From Prevotellaceae bacterium (GTDB lineage: Bacteria; Bacteroidota; Bacteroidia; Bacteroidales; Bacteroidaceae), in the NCBI GenBank assembly GCA_029218445.1, contig JAQXRI010000085.1:1-45639 (forward strand): a DNA stretch of 45,639 nucleotides, written 5' to 3'. The notes under the pieces are model-generated. The model did not search any database. It was not told the DNA's origin and saw nothing but the letters and a program-made list of their open reading frames with translations. Made by a program: the position numbers and the translations under genes. Of this stretch, positions 16,618 through 26,415 are shown in pieces (within the stretch, counting starts at the first letter, position 1; each line of letters opens with the position of its first letter).

Positions 16618-19600
16618 ATGAACATGAAGAAAACCATTTTATCGCTAATCATGGCAACAATATTGTCACCGCTAAGCCTTGCGGCACAAAAAAGCTACTC
16701 GACACTGTGGAAACAAGTGAACGAGGCGGTAGAAAACGACCTGCCACAAACAGCCATCGACATCCTGACCCAAATATCGGAAAAGGCGGTCGATGAACAA
16801 GCCTACGGACAACTGATGAAGGCCGAAATGATGGCCATGCAGCAATGGCACAGCATCTCACGCGACTCGGTAAAGACCGCAGCGCAACGACTGGAAACAA
16901 GACTGGAAGGCCTGGCCGACCCGGCCGCCCACGGCACTATGGCAGCCGTACTGGCAAAGGCTTACCAAACCTACGGCACTGTCATAGCCGACGACTGGAA
17001 ACTAAAATTGCAGAACTACCAGACAATGGCCATGACCAACGTAGAGGCATTGGCCAAAGCTAAAGCCTACGACTACAAGCCATTGGTGCTGGAAGGCTAT
17101 AACGCCTCAGTCTTCGACAACGACCTGCTCAGTGTCATAGGCTACGAGACAAAGCAATTTGACGCCATGGGCAAATACTACGAGAAAACAGGCAACAGAA
17201 GGGCTGCCTGCATAGCAAAACTTTACGGCCTGAAAGAGGCAAACGAAAGCGGCAAAAGCCGCAGAACAAGCTACACCATAAACAAATCGCCCTACATCTA
17301 CTCGCTCGACTCGCTCATCAACGCATACAAAGACCTTGACGTGGCCGGCGAAGCAGCAATAGAACGCTACTACGCCATGAACGGCTGCAAGGACCAAAAG
17401 GTGGAGAAGCAGATAACCTACATTCACTACATTCTGGAAAACTGGCCGGGATGGCAAAGGGCGGGCGAAATGCGCACCGAGGAGCGAAGCCTTACCAACC
17501 CGACATGCCAGGCCACACTCGAACAATACATAGCCCGACCAAATGAAGCCATAAAAATAACACTGAAAAGCGTACGCAACATCAAGTCGGTAACGGCCAA
17601 CATCTATTCGACTTCGCTGAACGGCAACAGCGGCATAACCATAAGCAACGCCGCAAACTTCAAGAAGCACAAGACGGTGATAAAGAACCCGCAGTCGCCA
17701 CTCGTAAGCATAAAGAAACTGGACTACCACCCCAACTACGAGACATTCGACGACTCGCTCGTAATAGAGGGTCTGCCCACGGGCATCTATGTGGTTGAGC
17801 TGATATCGCAGCCCAACACAAGCCAAAGCTACACCATGCTCTACGTTACCGATGTATTTCTGCTGAAGCAGGCTCTTCCAGGCAACCAAGTAAGGTATGC
17901 AGTGGTAAGCAGCGCAACGGGCAAGCCATTGGCGGGAGCCATGATTGACATAAAGGACGGCAATGCGCAGAAAACCCTGCGATGCGACCGCAATGGCGAA
18001 ACAATATACAAATACGAGAAGAATCTGCCGCAGAACGAGTATGCCTATACCGAAAAAGACAAGGCTGCCCCACGCCAAAGCGTCTTCTCAAGATTCTACA
18101 ACCAAAGCAAGGAACGCACAGGCAACGAAATACGCATCATGACCGACCGCGCCATCTACCGTCCAGGGCAAATGGTGCAGATGACGGCCGTTTGCTTCAG
18201 TCACGAAGGATGGACAACCCAAGCAGCCGCCGAGGGACGCACCGTGAAGGCCATGCTGCGCAATGCCAACAACAAGATAATAGACGAAAAGACGTTGACG
18301 TCGGACAAATACGGCACCGTAACCACCACATTCCAACTGCCCGACGACGGACTGACGGGCACCTTCTATATACAAGCCGACGGCTCGCGCAAGGCCATCA
18401 AGGTGGAAGAATACAAGCGACCCACATTCAAGGTGGAACTGCCAAAGGTAAACTCGCGCTACCAACGGGGCGACACGCTGCAGCTGCAAGGCAAGGCAAT
18501 GTCATACGCCGGAGTGCCGGTGCAGGGAGCCAAGGTGGTTTACCGCGTAGAACGCAAGACAGCGGCATGGTGGCGATGGTATGGTGACGACAACGGCAAC
18601 GAGTTGCTGAAGACCGCCGAGACAATTACCGACGGCGAAGGACGCTTTGACGTAGAGCTCCCCTTGGAACTGCCCGACGACGCCGTCAACCCACTGCGCT
18701 TCTACAACTTTGTAGTAACGGCCGACGTAACCGACATAAGCGGCGAGACACGAGTAGGCACACTAACCGTGCCCCTTGGCAGCCGCACCACAGCCATCAG
18801 CTGCGACCTGGGCGAGAAAGTGCTGGCCGACAGCCTGAAGGCAGTGACGATAAGCCTAAAGAACGCAGCTGGCATTGAGGTGAGCACCGACGTAAAGATG
18901 AACATCGACGGCGGCGAATGGATGACGGGACGCACCATGCAGCCCATAAGCCTGCCAAAACAGCTCGCTTCGGGTAGGCACACGCTGACCGCCCTCTGCG
19001 ACAGCGACACACTCGTTCACCACTTCACTGCGTTTGGCCTTGACGACAAGGTGCCATGCGTGGAAACCGACGACTGGTTCTACTGCTCGTCAGACAAATT
19101 CAGCGACGACGGCGAAGTGACGATACTGGCAGGTTCGTCCAACGACACACGCATTTTCTACAGCATCGTGTCAGGCGACAAAGTGCTGGAGCAGGGAGCC
19201 GCCGACAAAAACAACGCACTGCTCAACCGCAAGCTGCGCTACAAGAAAGAATACGGCAACGGCGTGGTGGCTACCTTTGCATGGGTTCACAATGGCAAGT
19301 GCTACAAGCATGTGGCCGAGATAACACGCCCGATGCCCGACAAGCGACTGACACTGAAATGGACCACATTCCGCGACCGCCTGCTGCCCGGCCAACAAGA
19401 ACAGTGGCAGCTGAACATTACCCGCCCCGACGGAAAACCCGCCGACGCCCGACTCATGGCGACAATGTACGACAAGTCGCTCGACCAGATTATCGAGCAC
19501 AAGTGGTCGCTCGACATACGCCAATGGCTTCCCCTGCCCTCGTTCTCTTGGGCTTCGATGTTCAACAGCTCACAAAGCATGTATATGTATCAGGAGTTCA

Positions 19601-22113
19601 GCCGATTTGCCTCACACGAGTTTGAGTTCAGCCACTTCGACCAGACGCTGTTCAACCGATACAGCCGAATGCTGACAAAATCGTTCAGGCCTATGCTCTC
19701 AAGCAAGGCAATGGCCAAAAACGAAGCCATGGCAATGACATTCGATACGGTGAAGGAAGCAGTGGTGGAGGCCGGCAGTACATCCTCGAATGAAGCCGGC
19801 AACGCCGGAAAAGGAAACGCCAACGACATAAAAGCCTACGACGACTCCACTCCACAGGACGAGAACATCCGCGAGAACCTCAGCGAGACGGCCTTCTTCT
19901 ATCCCATGCTCACCACCGACGCCAACGGAACCGTCAGCCTCAGCTTCACACTGCCCGAGACACTCACCTCATGGCGAATGATGGGCGTGGCCAACACAAC
20001 CGACATGATGACAGGCTACATCGAGGGCGAGACAGTGGCGCAGAAGGAAGTGATGGTACAGCCCAACCTGCCCCGATTCCTGCGCACCGGCGACGAGACG
20101 CAACTCTCGGCAAAGATATTCAACACCGGTAATACCGACATCGAGGGAACAGTGAAGCTGGAACTCATCGACCCTGAAACCGACAAGGTGGTGGCTACAC
20201 AGAGCAAGCCGTTCAGCGTGGCCATCGACAAGACCACTACGGCTTCGTTCGACTACAAGGCCGACGACAAGTGGCCTCTGCTCATTGTGCGCATCGTGGC
20301 AAGCGGCACAACATTCAGCGACGGCGAACAGCACTACATTGCAGTGCTGCCCGAGAAAGAGCTGGTAACCGTGACAAAGACATTCACGCAGACAAAGCCC
20401 GGAACTACAACCATCGACTTACACAAGATGTTTGACGTGAAGGACAACTCAAGCCGCATGACCATAGAATACACCAACAACGCCGCATGGCTCATGGTGC
20501 AGGCACTGCCGCAAATGGCACAGCCACACAACAACAACGCCATCGACCAGGCAGCGTCGCTGTATGCCAACACCTTGGCACAGTATGTGGCCCGAAACAA
20601 TCCCGACATTATGAAAACATTCCGTTTGTGGAAGGAAGAGAAGGCCGGTGAAGGCTCGCTGACAAGCAACCTTGAAAAGAACCTCGAACTAAAGGACATC
20701 TTACTGAGCGAGACGCCCTGGATGAACGACGCAAAGACAGAGAGCGAGCAGAAGCACGCCCTTGCCATGCTGTTCGACACCAACTCGATGGAAGCCCGAC
20801 TGGCTGCCGCCACCGACAAGCTGCAGAAACTGCAGAACGAAGACGGCTCGTGGAGCTGGTGGCCAGGCATGAACGGCAACACATGGATGACACAAGCCAT
20901 AGCCACCATCATGGCACGCATGAAAGTCATGACCGACAACACCGCCGACAATGCGATGCTGACAAAGGCAATGGACTATCTCGACAAGACAATGGCGCAA
21001 ATGGTGACACGCATGAAGGACAATGCCAAGAATGGCGTTGCGCCGACATTCCCCGGCACCACGGCACTCGAATATCTCTACACCAATGCCATTCTCGACC
21101 GCAAACTGGACGGCAAAGCCAAAACAACCGCAGAATATCTCATTCCGCTGCTGAAGAAAGAGTCGAAGGACATGAGCATGTTTGCCAAGGCAATGGCTGC
21201 AATAATACTCGACAAGCACGGCGAGGCACGACTGGCCAAGACCTACGTGAAGAGCATCGTAGAGCATACGGTATGCACCGAAGCCGACGGCCGCTACTTC
21301 GACTCCTACAGGGCAGCGTCGTCATGGCGCAACTACACCATACCTACCCAAACGGCAGCCATCGAGGCCATCAGCGCAATAGGCGACGCAAAAGGCAAGG
21401 ACAGCCAGACAATAGACGAAATGAAACGCTGGCTGCTGCAGCAGAAACGCACACAAACGTGGGACACGCCAGTAAACAGCATCGACGCCATCTACGCCTT
21501 CATGCTCGGCAATGAAAAGGCCTTGGCAACGAAGGAGCAGGCTACTGTTATCATCGACCAGAAAACGTTCGACATGCCAAAGGCTACAGCAGGCATTGGC
21601 TATCAGAAAGCCACTACCAACTACAACAACGAAAAGAAGCTGACCGTGAAGAAAACTTCGGAAGGCACCTCTTGGGGCAGCGTCTATGCGCAATTCATGC
21701 AGGATGCCGTCAAAGTGTCAGACAGAGGCGAGGGCATGACAATAAAGCGCGAGATGATATTGCCGGCAGAAGGCCTGAAAGTAGGAGCACGCATAAAAGT
21801 GCGCATCACCATCGACGCCCAACGCAACATGGACTTCGTGGAAGTGATTGACCGACGCGCATCATGCATGGAGCCTATCGAACAACTCAGCGGCTACCGC
21901 AACAGAACCTACTGCATGCCTAAGGACAACGCAACCTATTACTTCTTCGACAACCTGTCGAAAGGACGTCATGTGATAGAAACCGAATACTTCATCGACC
22001 GCGAAGGAACCTACGACACCGGAACCTGCACCGTACAGTGCGCCTATTCTCCAGAGTTCAAGGCTACCGTCAAGGGAGAAAAAATAATAATCGAAAAATC
22101 GAAAGACAAATAA
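16618..22113 (+). CDS. Alpha-2-macroglobulin-like family protein (MG2/A2M domains)
   Basis: This very large exported protein (1831 residues) resembles bacterial alpha-2-macroglobulins, which trap or bind proteases or act as surface adhesin-like proteins. A signal peptide (MKKTILSLIMATILSPLSLAA) follows a two-residue lead, so the true start may be the second ATG at 16624. The MG2 macroglobulin domain contains RIMTDRAIYRPGQMVQMTAV near residue 507. The A2M domain contains ETAFFYPMLTTDANGTVSLSF and LPETLTSWRMMGVANT near residues 1090-1130. The helical thioester-type domain follows. The expected thioester motif CxEQ is absent; the matching region reads QPHNNNAIDQAASLY. It is 3 nt upstream of the DUF1573 gene and probably cotranscribed with it. 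Confidence 0.88.
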   Translation: MNMKKTILSLIMATILSPLSLAAQKSYSTLWKQVNEAVENDLPQTAIDILTQISEKAVDEQAYGQLMKAEMMAMQQWHSISRDSVKTAAQRLETRLEGLADPAAHGTMAAVLAKAYQTYGTVIADDWKLKLQNYQTMAMTNVEALAKAKAYDYKPLVLEGYNASVFDNDLLSVIGYETKQFDAMGKYYEKTGNRRAACIAKLYGLKEANESGKSRRTSYTINKSPYIYSLDSLINAYKDLDVAGEAAIERYYAMNGCKDQKVEKQITYIHYILENWPGWQRAGEMRTEERSLTNPTCQATLEQYIARPNEAIKITLKSVRNIKSVTANIYSTSLNGNSGITISNAANFKKHKTVIKNPQSPLVSIKKLDYHPNYETFDDSLVIEGLPTGIYVVELISQPNTSQSYTMLYVTDVFLLKQALPGNQVRYAVVSSATGKPLAGAMIDIKDGNAQKTLRCDRNGETIYKYEKNLPQNEYAYTEKDKAAPRQSVFSRFYNQSKERTGNEIRIMTDRAIYRPGQMVQMTAVCFSHEGWTTQAAAEGRTVKAMLRNANNKIIDEKTLTSDKYGTVTTTFQLPDDGLTGTFYIQADGSRKAIKVEEYKRPTFKVELPKVNSRYQRGDTLQLQGKAMSYAGVPVQGAKVVYRVERKTAAWWRWYGDDNGNELLKTAETITDGEGRFDVELPLELPDDAVNPLRFYNFVVTADVTDISGETRVGTLTVPLGSRTTAISCDLGEKVLADSLKAVTISLKNAAGIEVSTDVKMNIDGGEWMTGRTMQPISLPKQLASGRHTLTALCDSDTLVHHFTAFGLDDKVPCVETDDWFYCSSDKFSDDGEVTILAGSSNDTRIFYSIVSGDKVLEQGAADKNNALLNRKLRYKKEYGNGVVATFAWVHNGKCYKHVAEITRPMPDKRLTLKWTTFRDRLLPGQQEQWQLNITRPDGKPADARLMATMYDKSLDQIIEHKWSLDIRQWLPLPSFSWASMFNSSQSMYMYQEFSRFASHEFEFSHFDQTLFNRYSRMLTKSFRPMLSSKAMAKNEAMAMTFDTVKEAVVEAGSTSSNEAGNAGKGNANDIKAYDDSTPQDENIRENLSETAFFYPMLTTDANGTVSLSFTLPETLTSWRMMGVANTTDMMTGYIEGETVAQKEVMVQPNLPRFLRTGDETQLSAKIFNTGNTDIEGTVKLELIDPETDKVVATQSKPFSVAIDKTTTASFDYKADDKWPLLIVRIVASGTTFSDGEQHYIAVLPEKELVTVTKTFTQTKPGTTTIDLHKMFDVKDNSSRMTIEYTNNAAWLMVQALPQMAQPHNNNAIDQAASLYANTLAQYVARNNPDIMKTFRLWKEEKAGEGSLTSNLEKNLELKDILLSETPWMNDAKTESEQKHALAMLFDTNSMEARLAAATDKLQKLQNEDGSWSWWPGMNGNTWMTQAIATIMARMKVMTDNTADNAMLTKAMDYLDKTMAQMVTRMKDNAKNGVAPTFPGTTALEYLYTNAILDRKLDGKAKTTAEYLIPLLKKESKDMSMFAKAMAAIILDKHGEARLAKTYVKSIVEHTVCTEADGRYFDSYRAASSWRNYTIPTQTAAIEAISAIGDAKGKDSQTIDEMKRWLLQQKRTQTWDTPVNSIDAIYAFMLGNEKALATKEQATVIIDQKTFDMPKATAGIGYQKATTNYNNEKKLTVKKTSEGTSWGSVYAQFMQDAVKVSDRGEGMTIKREMILPAEGLKVGARIKVRITIDAQRNMDFVEVIDRRASCMEPIEQLSGYRNRTYCMPKDNATYYFFDNLSKGRHVIETEYFIDREGTYDTGTCTVQCAYSPEFKATVKGEKIIIEKSKDK

Positions 22114-22116
22114 AAA

Positions 22117-23184
22117 ATGTATAGAAGCAACATAATCGCACTACTGCTCGTGATGGGAGCCACAACGGCCTCGGCACAAAAGATAACGGTAAAGGACAGC
22201 GAAGTAAACTGTGGCAAAGTGGAATATTTCAAGCCCATAACAGCCACGTTCAACCTGAAGAACAAAGGCTCAAAAAGCCTGAAGATTGACGACGTAAGAG
22301 TAAGCTGCGGATGCTTGAACGCCGATTACCCAAAGGCAGAAATTGGGTCGGGAACGGAATTTACCGTCAAGCTCACCTACGACGCACGCCAAATGGGACA
22401 CTTCCAAAAGGAAGCTGCCATATACAGCAACGGCTCCGACAAGCCACTGTTTCTGATAATGAGGGGAATAGTGGTGGAAGAGGTGACCGACTACACAGGC
22501 GAATACCCATATAAGATAGGCGACCTGCGCACCGACAAGCTCGACCTGGAGTTTGACGACGTGAACAAAGGCGACAAGCCATTCATAGAACTTCACATAA
22601 TAAACGACGGAACAAAGGTGCTGCAGCCCAACCTCATGCACCTGCCACCTTACCTCGAAGTGGAGTCGTCGTCGCAATATCTGCGTCCCGGTCACCAAGG
22701 CAAGATGACGGTAACGCTCAATTCTGAAAAGCTGAAGGAATATGGCGTCACTCAAACCTCGGTGTATCTTGCCAACGAACTGGGCGAGAAGGTGAGCACC
22801 GACAACGAGATGACCGTATCGGCCGTGCTGCTTCCACAGTTTGCCCAGATGAGCGACAACGAACGGCTCAATGCGCCCTCCATCACTCTATCAAAACAGG
22901 AAATAGCAGCCAATTTTAGCCAGAAGGACAAACATACCGAACGCATCGACATTGTCAACACAGGCAAGAGCAACCTGCACATCTCCTCTCTGCACATGTA
23001 TTCAAAAGCCCTAAAGCTCACTCTTGGCAAGCGCACGCTGAAGCCCAATGAAAAGACGACGCTGAAGGTAACGGTTGAGCGCAATGCATACAACAATGCA
23101 CGCACACGTCCAAGAATACTGATGATAACCAACGACCCCAAAAACCCGAAAATAGAGTTGAAGGTTACGGCAACGAACAAATGA
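22117..23184 (+). CDS. DUF1573 domain-containing exported protein
   Basis: A 355-residue secreted protein with a signal peptide (MYRSNIIALLLVMGATTASAQ). A DUF1573 immunoglobulin-like domain follows directly, with FNLKNKGSKSLKIDDVRVSCGC. These domains resemble the MSP/ASH folds of surface and cilia proteins. A second Ig-like repeat is suggested near residue 275-355 (TERIDIVNTGKSNLHISSLHMYS, ending RPRILMITNDPKNPKIELKV). Function is unknown. The gene starts 3 nt after the macroglobulin-like gene and ends 21 nt before meaB. Confidence 0.88.
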   Translation: MYRSNIIALLLVMGATTASAQKITVKDSEVNCGKVEYFKPITATFNLKNKGSKSLKIDDVRVSCGCLNADYPKAEIGSGTEFTVKLTYDARQMGHFQKEAAIYSNGSDKPLFLIMRGIVVEEVTDYTGEYPYKIGDLRTDKLDLEFDDVNKGDKPFIELHIINDGTKVLQPNLMHLPPYLEVESSSQYLRPGHQGKMTVTLNSEKLKEYGVTQTSVYLANELGEKVSTDNEMTVSAVLLPQFAQMSDNERLNAPSITLSKQEIAANFSQKDKHTERIDIVNTGKSNLHISSLHMYSKALKLTLGKRTLKPNEKTTLKVTVERNAYNNARTRPRILMITNDPKNPKIELKVTATNK

Positions 23185-23205
23185 AACCAAAACGATTGAA
23201 ACATC

Positions 23206-24303
23206 ATGATACATCCAGAAAACAGCGAAGAATACAAAGGCCTTACGGTGAACAGCGGCGTGACCCAGCAAGCCACCGTAAACCCCTACCTCAACCGCAT
23301 GCGCTTCCGCCGTCGCCAGTTGTCGGCGGCTGAGATGGTTGAAGGCATAGTAAAAGGCGATGTCACCATACTAAGTCAGGCAGTGACCTTGGTGGAGAGC
23401 GTTAATCCCGACCATCAGGCCAAGGCACAAGAAGTGATTGAGAAGTGCCTGCCATACAGCGGCAACTCGATAAGAGTGGGCATAAGCGGTGTACCAGGTG
23501 CAGGCAAATCGACGTCGATTGACGTCTTTGGCACACATGTACTCGAAGAGCATGGGGGCAAACTGGCGGTATTGGCCATCGACCCAAGTTCTGAACGTTC
23601 AAAAGGTTCGATACTCGGCGACAAGACTCGTATGGAGAAGTTGTCGCAACATCCTAAATCGTTCATTCGCCCCAGCCCATCGGCAGGCTCTCTCGGAGGC
23701 GTGGCGCGCAAGACCCGCGAGTCAATAATACTATGCGAGGCGGCTGGTTTCGACAAGATATTCGTCGAGACGGTAGGCGTAGGACAAAGCGAAACGGCCT
23801 GCCACTCGATGGTCGATTTCTTCCTGCTCATTCAAGTGGCAGGCACAGGCGACGAACTGCAGGGCATCAAGCGTGGCATCATGGAGATAAGCGACGGCAT
23901 CGTCATCAACAAGTGCGACGGCGAGAACGTTGACCGCTGCCACATGGCCGCCACCAACTTCCGCAACGCCCTCCATTTCTTCCCCAAGCCTGAAAGCGGC
24001 TGGCTGCCCAAGGTGATGTGCTACAGCGGATTCTACGGCACTGGTGTAAAGGAAGTGTGGGACATGATATACCAGTATATCGACTTCGTAAAGCAGAACG
24101 GATACTTCCAGTACCGACGCAACGAACAGAGCAAATACTGGATGTATGAAACCATAAACGAGCAGCTGCACCGCAGCTTCTACCAAAACGCCGAGATAAA
24201 AGCCATGCTGAAGCAAGCCGAACAAACGGTACTCAACGGCGAAAAGACCAGCTTTGCCGCCGCCGGCGACTTGCTGGAACACTACTTCAAGAAATCATTT
24301 TAG
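23206..24303 (+). CDS. meaB: Methylmalonyl-CoA mutase-associated GTPase MeaB
   Basis: This G3E-family GTPase guards and reloads the B12-dependent methylmalonyl-CoA mutase used in the succinate-propionate pathway. The 365-residue protein has Walker A at residues 95-102 (GVPGAGKS), Walker B-like LAVLAIDPSSERSKGSILGDKTRM, FVETVGVGQSE for the switch region, and NKCDG for guanine specificity. The mutase genes are not in the window. It sits between the DUF1573 gene and ispH, with ispH starting 7 nt downstream. Confidence 0.95.
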   Translation: MIHPENSEEYKGLTVNSGVTQQATVNPYLNRMRFRRRQLSAAEMVEGIVKGDVTILSQAVTLVESVNPDHQAKAQEVIEKCLPYSGNSIRVGISGVPGAGKSTSIDVFGTHVLEEHGGKLAVLAIDPSSERSKGSILGDKTRMEKLSQHPKSFIRPSPSAGSLGGVARKTRESIILCEAAGFDKIFVETVGVGQSETACHSMVDFFLLIQVAGTGDELQGIKRGIMEISDGIVINKCDGENVDRCHMAATNFRNALHFFPKPESGWLPKVMCYSGFYGTGVKEVWDMIYQYIDFVKQNGYFQYRRNEQSKYWMYETINEQLHRSFYQNAEIKAMLKQAEQTVLNGEKTSFAAAGDLLEHYFKKSF

Positions 24304-24310
24304 GAAAAAT

Positions 24311-25174
24311 ATGCTGAAAATAGAAATAGACGATGGCAGCGGTTTCTGCTTTGGCGTGACCACTGCCATCAAAAAGGCCGAGGAAGAGCTGGAAAAGGAC
24401 TCATGCCTATATTGCCTTGGCGACATCGTACACAATGGAATGGAATGTGAACGACTGAAGCACCTGGGACTCACAACCATCAACCATGAAGAAATGGAAC
24501 AGCTGCACGGAGTGAAAGTGCTGTTGAGGGCACACGGCGAACCGCCAGAGACGTACGAACTGGCAAAACGAAACAACATCGAGATAATAGACGCCACATG
24601 TCCGGTAGTACTGCAACTGCAAAAACGCATTCTCCGACAGTATGAAACATGTCCGGAAGCCCAAATCGTGATATTCGGAAAGCCTGGACATGCCGAAGTG
24701 CTGGGACTTGTCGGGCAGACGCAAAGCCACGCCATCGTGGTGGCGCACTTCGAAGACGTAATGGGACTTGACTACTCGCGCGACATCTACCTCTATTCGC
24801 AGACGACAAAGTCGCTCGACGAGTTCCACCGCATCATCGACTACATTCAGTCGCACATATCGCCAAAGGCAACATTCAAGAGTTTCGACACCATCTGCCG
24901 TCAAGTGGCCAACCGCATGCCCAACATAAGCCGCTTTGCCAAGCGTCACGACCTCGTACTGTTTGTATGCGGAAGAAAAAGCAGCAACGGACGTGTGCTG
25001 TTCAACGAGTGCAGGCGGGTAAACCCCAACAGCCGCCTCATAGAAGGTCCCGACGAAATCATGCCCGAATGGCTTGAAGACATCAACACCATTGGCATCT
25101 GTGGCGCCACCAGCACCCCCAAATGGCTTATGGAGCAATGCCGCGACAAGATAATGGCCGGCACTGTCCAGTAA
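24311..25174 (+). CDS. ispH: 4-hydroxy-3-methylbut-2-enyl diphosphate reductase
   Basis: This iron-sulfur enzyme makes IPP and DMAPP in the last step of the MEP isoprenoid pathway. The 287-residue protein begins MLKIEIDDGSGFCFGV with cluster ligand Cys13. Other conserved parts are DATCPVV with the second ligand, LRAHGEPPETYE, GKPGHAEVLGLVGQT and FVCGRKSSNGRVLFNEC with the third cysteine. A longer reading from 24254 would overlap meaB and is rejected because the family starts at this cysteine block. In Porphyromonas it follows porQ-cmk directly, whereas here three genes lie between. It supplies substrate for the polyprenyl synthase at 12767-13741. Confidence 0.95.
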   Translation: MLKIEIDDGSGFCFGVTTAIKKAEEELEKDSCLYCLGDIVHNGMECERLKHLGLTTINHEEMEQLHGVKVLLRAHGEPPETYELAKRNNIEIIDATCPVVLQLQKRILRQYETCPEAQIVIFGKPGHAEVLGLVGQTQSHAIVVAHFEDVMGLDYSRDIYLYSQTTKSLDEFHRIIDYIQSHISPKATFKSFDTICRQVANRMPNISRFAKRHDLVLFVCGRKSSNGRVLFNECRRVNPNSRLIEGPDEIMPEWLEDINTIGICGATSTPKWLMEQCRDKIMAGTVQ

Positions 25175-25181
25175 GTCATAT

Positions 25182-25335
25182 TCATTGCGACAATCTCTCT
25201 TTCACCAAGGCTGTATTGTTGCGCGACACGGGAATCAGCTTGTCGTTACCAAATATCTCAAGCTGATATCCTGTATTGCGGCTCGTCATCGACACCACAA
25301 AGTTCAGGTTTACCACAAAAGCACGATGGCAATAC
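25182..25335 (-). pseudogene. LytTR response regulator, C-terminal fragment
   Basis: Only the last 50 residues of a LytTR DNA-binding domain remain: YCHRAFVVNLNFVVSMTSRN, then YQLEIFGNDKLIPVSRNNTA, ending VKERLSQ. These match the HR-x-(Y/F)-(I/V)VN core and the (K)IPVSR strand of the family. A full LytTR response regulator has about 240 residues, and the N-terminal receiver part is missing. Upstream, the minus strand runs into a beta-barrel gene remnant on the other strand. A breakpoint near 25335-25345 is inferred. Confidence 0.65.
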
Positions 25336-26279
25336 ACATACGGCAAAATCAACCACACACAGAAAGGATGCTTTGAAGCTACAGAGAGGGTGAGCAAGAT
25401 GTACTTCAACGCAGGTGCCGTATGGCAGATTGACGACCTAAACTCAGTAGGCATAAAGGTGGAGCGCGGACAATGTCTCTCGGATATGGCATAAAGACAA
25501 TAAGGCCTTCTTATCATGCTCTGCGCAGCGAAACGGAGTATGTAAGTCGCTACACAATGCAAACCGGCAATCCGAAACTGAAGAACGAAATAAGCCACAA
25601 CCTAAACTTTGGAGCAAGATGGCGATGGTTGACTCTCGCCGTCAACTACGTTCACACCAAGGATGCCATCTACGACTGGTCGTATCCATACGACGACGAA
25701 GGCAGAGTGGTGATAGGCATGGTTAACTTCGACGAGCCAATCGACTTGCTTGGAGCCTTTGCTGTAGTGTCGCCCACCTTTGGTCGCTTTACCACGAGCA
25801 ACACCTTCGGCATACAAAAGCAGTGGTTGACGTTCAACCTTACCGACCCGCGCACTCCTACCGGTACACGCGAGGTAAACTACAACAAGCCAATGCTGAT
25901 ATTCAACAGCAACAACTCTCTTAGTCTGTCCCACGGCTGGCAACTGGAGCTTAACTCCGAGTTCTACAACAAGTCACACTTCCGCAATGCTCGCCTCTAC
26001 GAAAACTTCTGGAACCTGACAGCCGTTGTACAGAAATCGTTCTTGAAGGACAAGTCGCTCGTAGTGCGTCTTTCATGCTCCGACATCTTCAACACTGCCC
26101 ACCATGCCGTAGGCCTCGACCTTGGCAACTACTTTCTCTATGAAACCAACGTATGCGGCGGACAACGCACACTCTACACCTTCCAACACCTAAACCTTAC
26201 CGTGCGTTATGCCTTCAACTCTACAAAGAGCAAATACAAAGGCAAGGGAGCCGGACAAGACATCATAAAACGTATATAA
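25336..26279 (+). pseudogene. Outer-membrane beta-barrel (TonB-dependent receptor type) C-terminal remnant, frameshifted
   Basis: About 310 residues of the C-terminal barrel of an outer-membrane beta-barrel family protein are visible. The first part (ATERVSKMYFNAGAVWQIDD) is in one frame to about 25470. The rest continues in another frame from MSLGYGIKTIRPSYHALRSE (25473) to the final strand (LNLTVRYAFNSTKSKYKGKG). This looks like a frameshift near 25468-25475 in an already truncated gene: the plug domain and N-terminus are absent. The motif RPSYHAL followed by YTMQTGNPKLKNEIS is typical of this barrel family. An intrinsic terminator follows. Confidence 0.75.
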
Positions 26280-26285
26280 AGCATG

Positions 26286-26314
26286 AGCATCCCTATGTTT
26301 GGGGATGCTTTTTG
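26286..26314 (+). terminator. Intrinsic terminator after the barrel remnant
   Basis: AGCATCCC (26286-26293) pairs perfectly with GGGATGCT (26302-26309) across an 8-nt loop and is followed by a T-run. It lies 6 nt after the pseudogene stop codon. Confidence 0.85.
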
Positions 26315-26330
26315 TATGTTTTTTGTCCCT

Positions 26331-26365
26331 TTTGTTCTCATTGTCGTTTTTTTGTTGTATTTTTG
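26331..26365 (+). promoter_or_regulatory. Promoter of the uracil-DNA-glycosylase-like gene
   Basis: TTTG (26331-26334), a 23-nt spacer and TATTTTTG (26358-26365) lie 50 nt before the ATG at 26416. The spacer is at the long end of the accepted range. Confidence 0.5.
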
Positions 26366-26415
26366 CGCCTGATAAACTGCCTTTCGGCAGAAAAGCCACT
26401 AATACAAAACAAAAC

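Noticed and set aside
24254..24310. Longer N-terminus for IspH
   Set aside because: It overlaps meaB out of frame, and the family begins with the cysteine block that follows the ATG at 24311.
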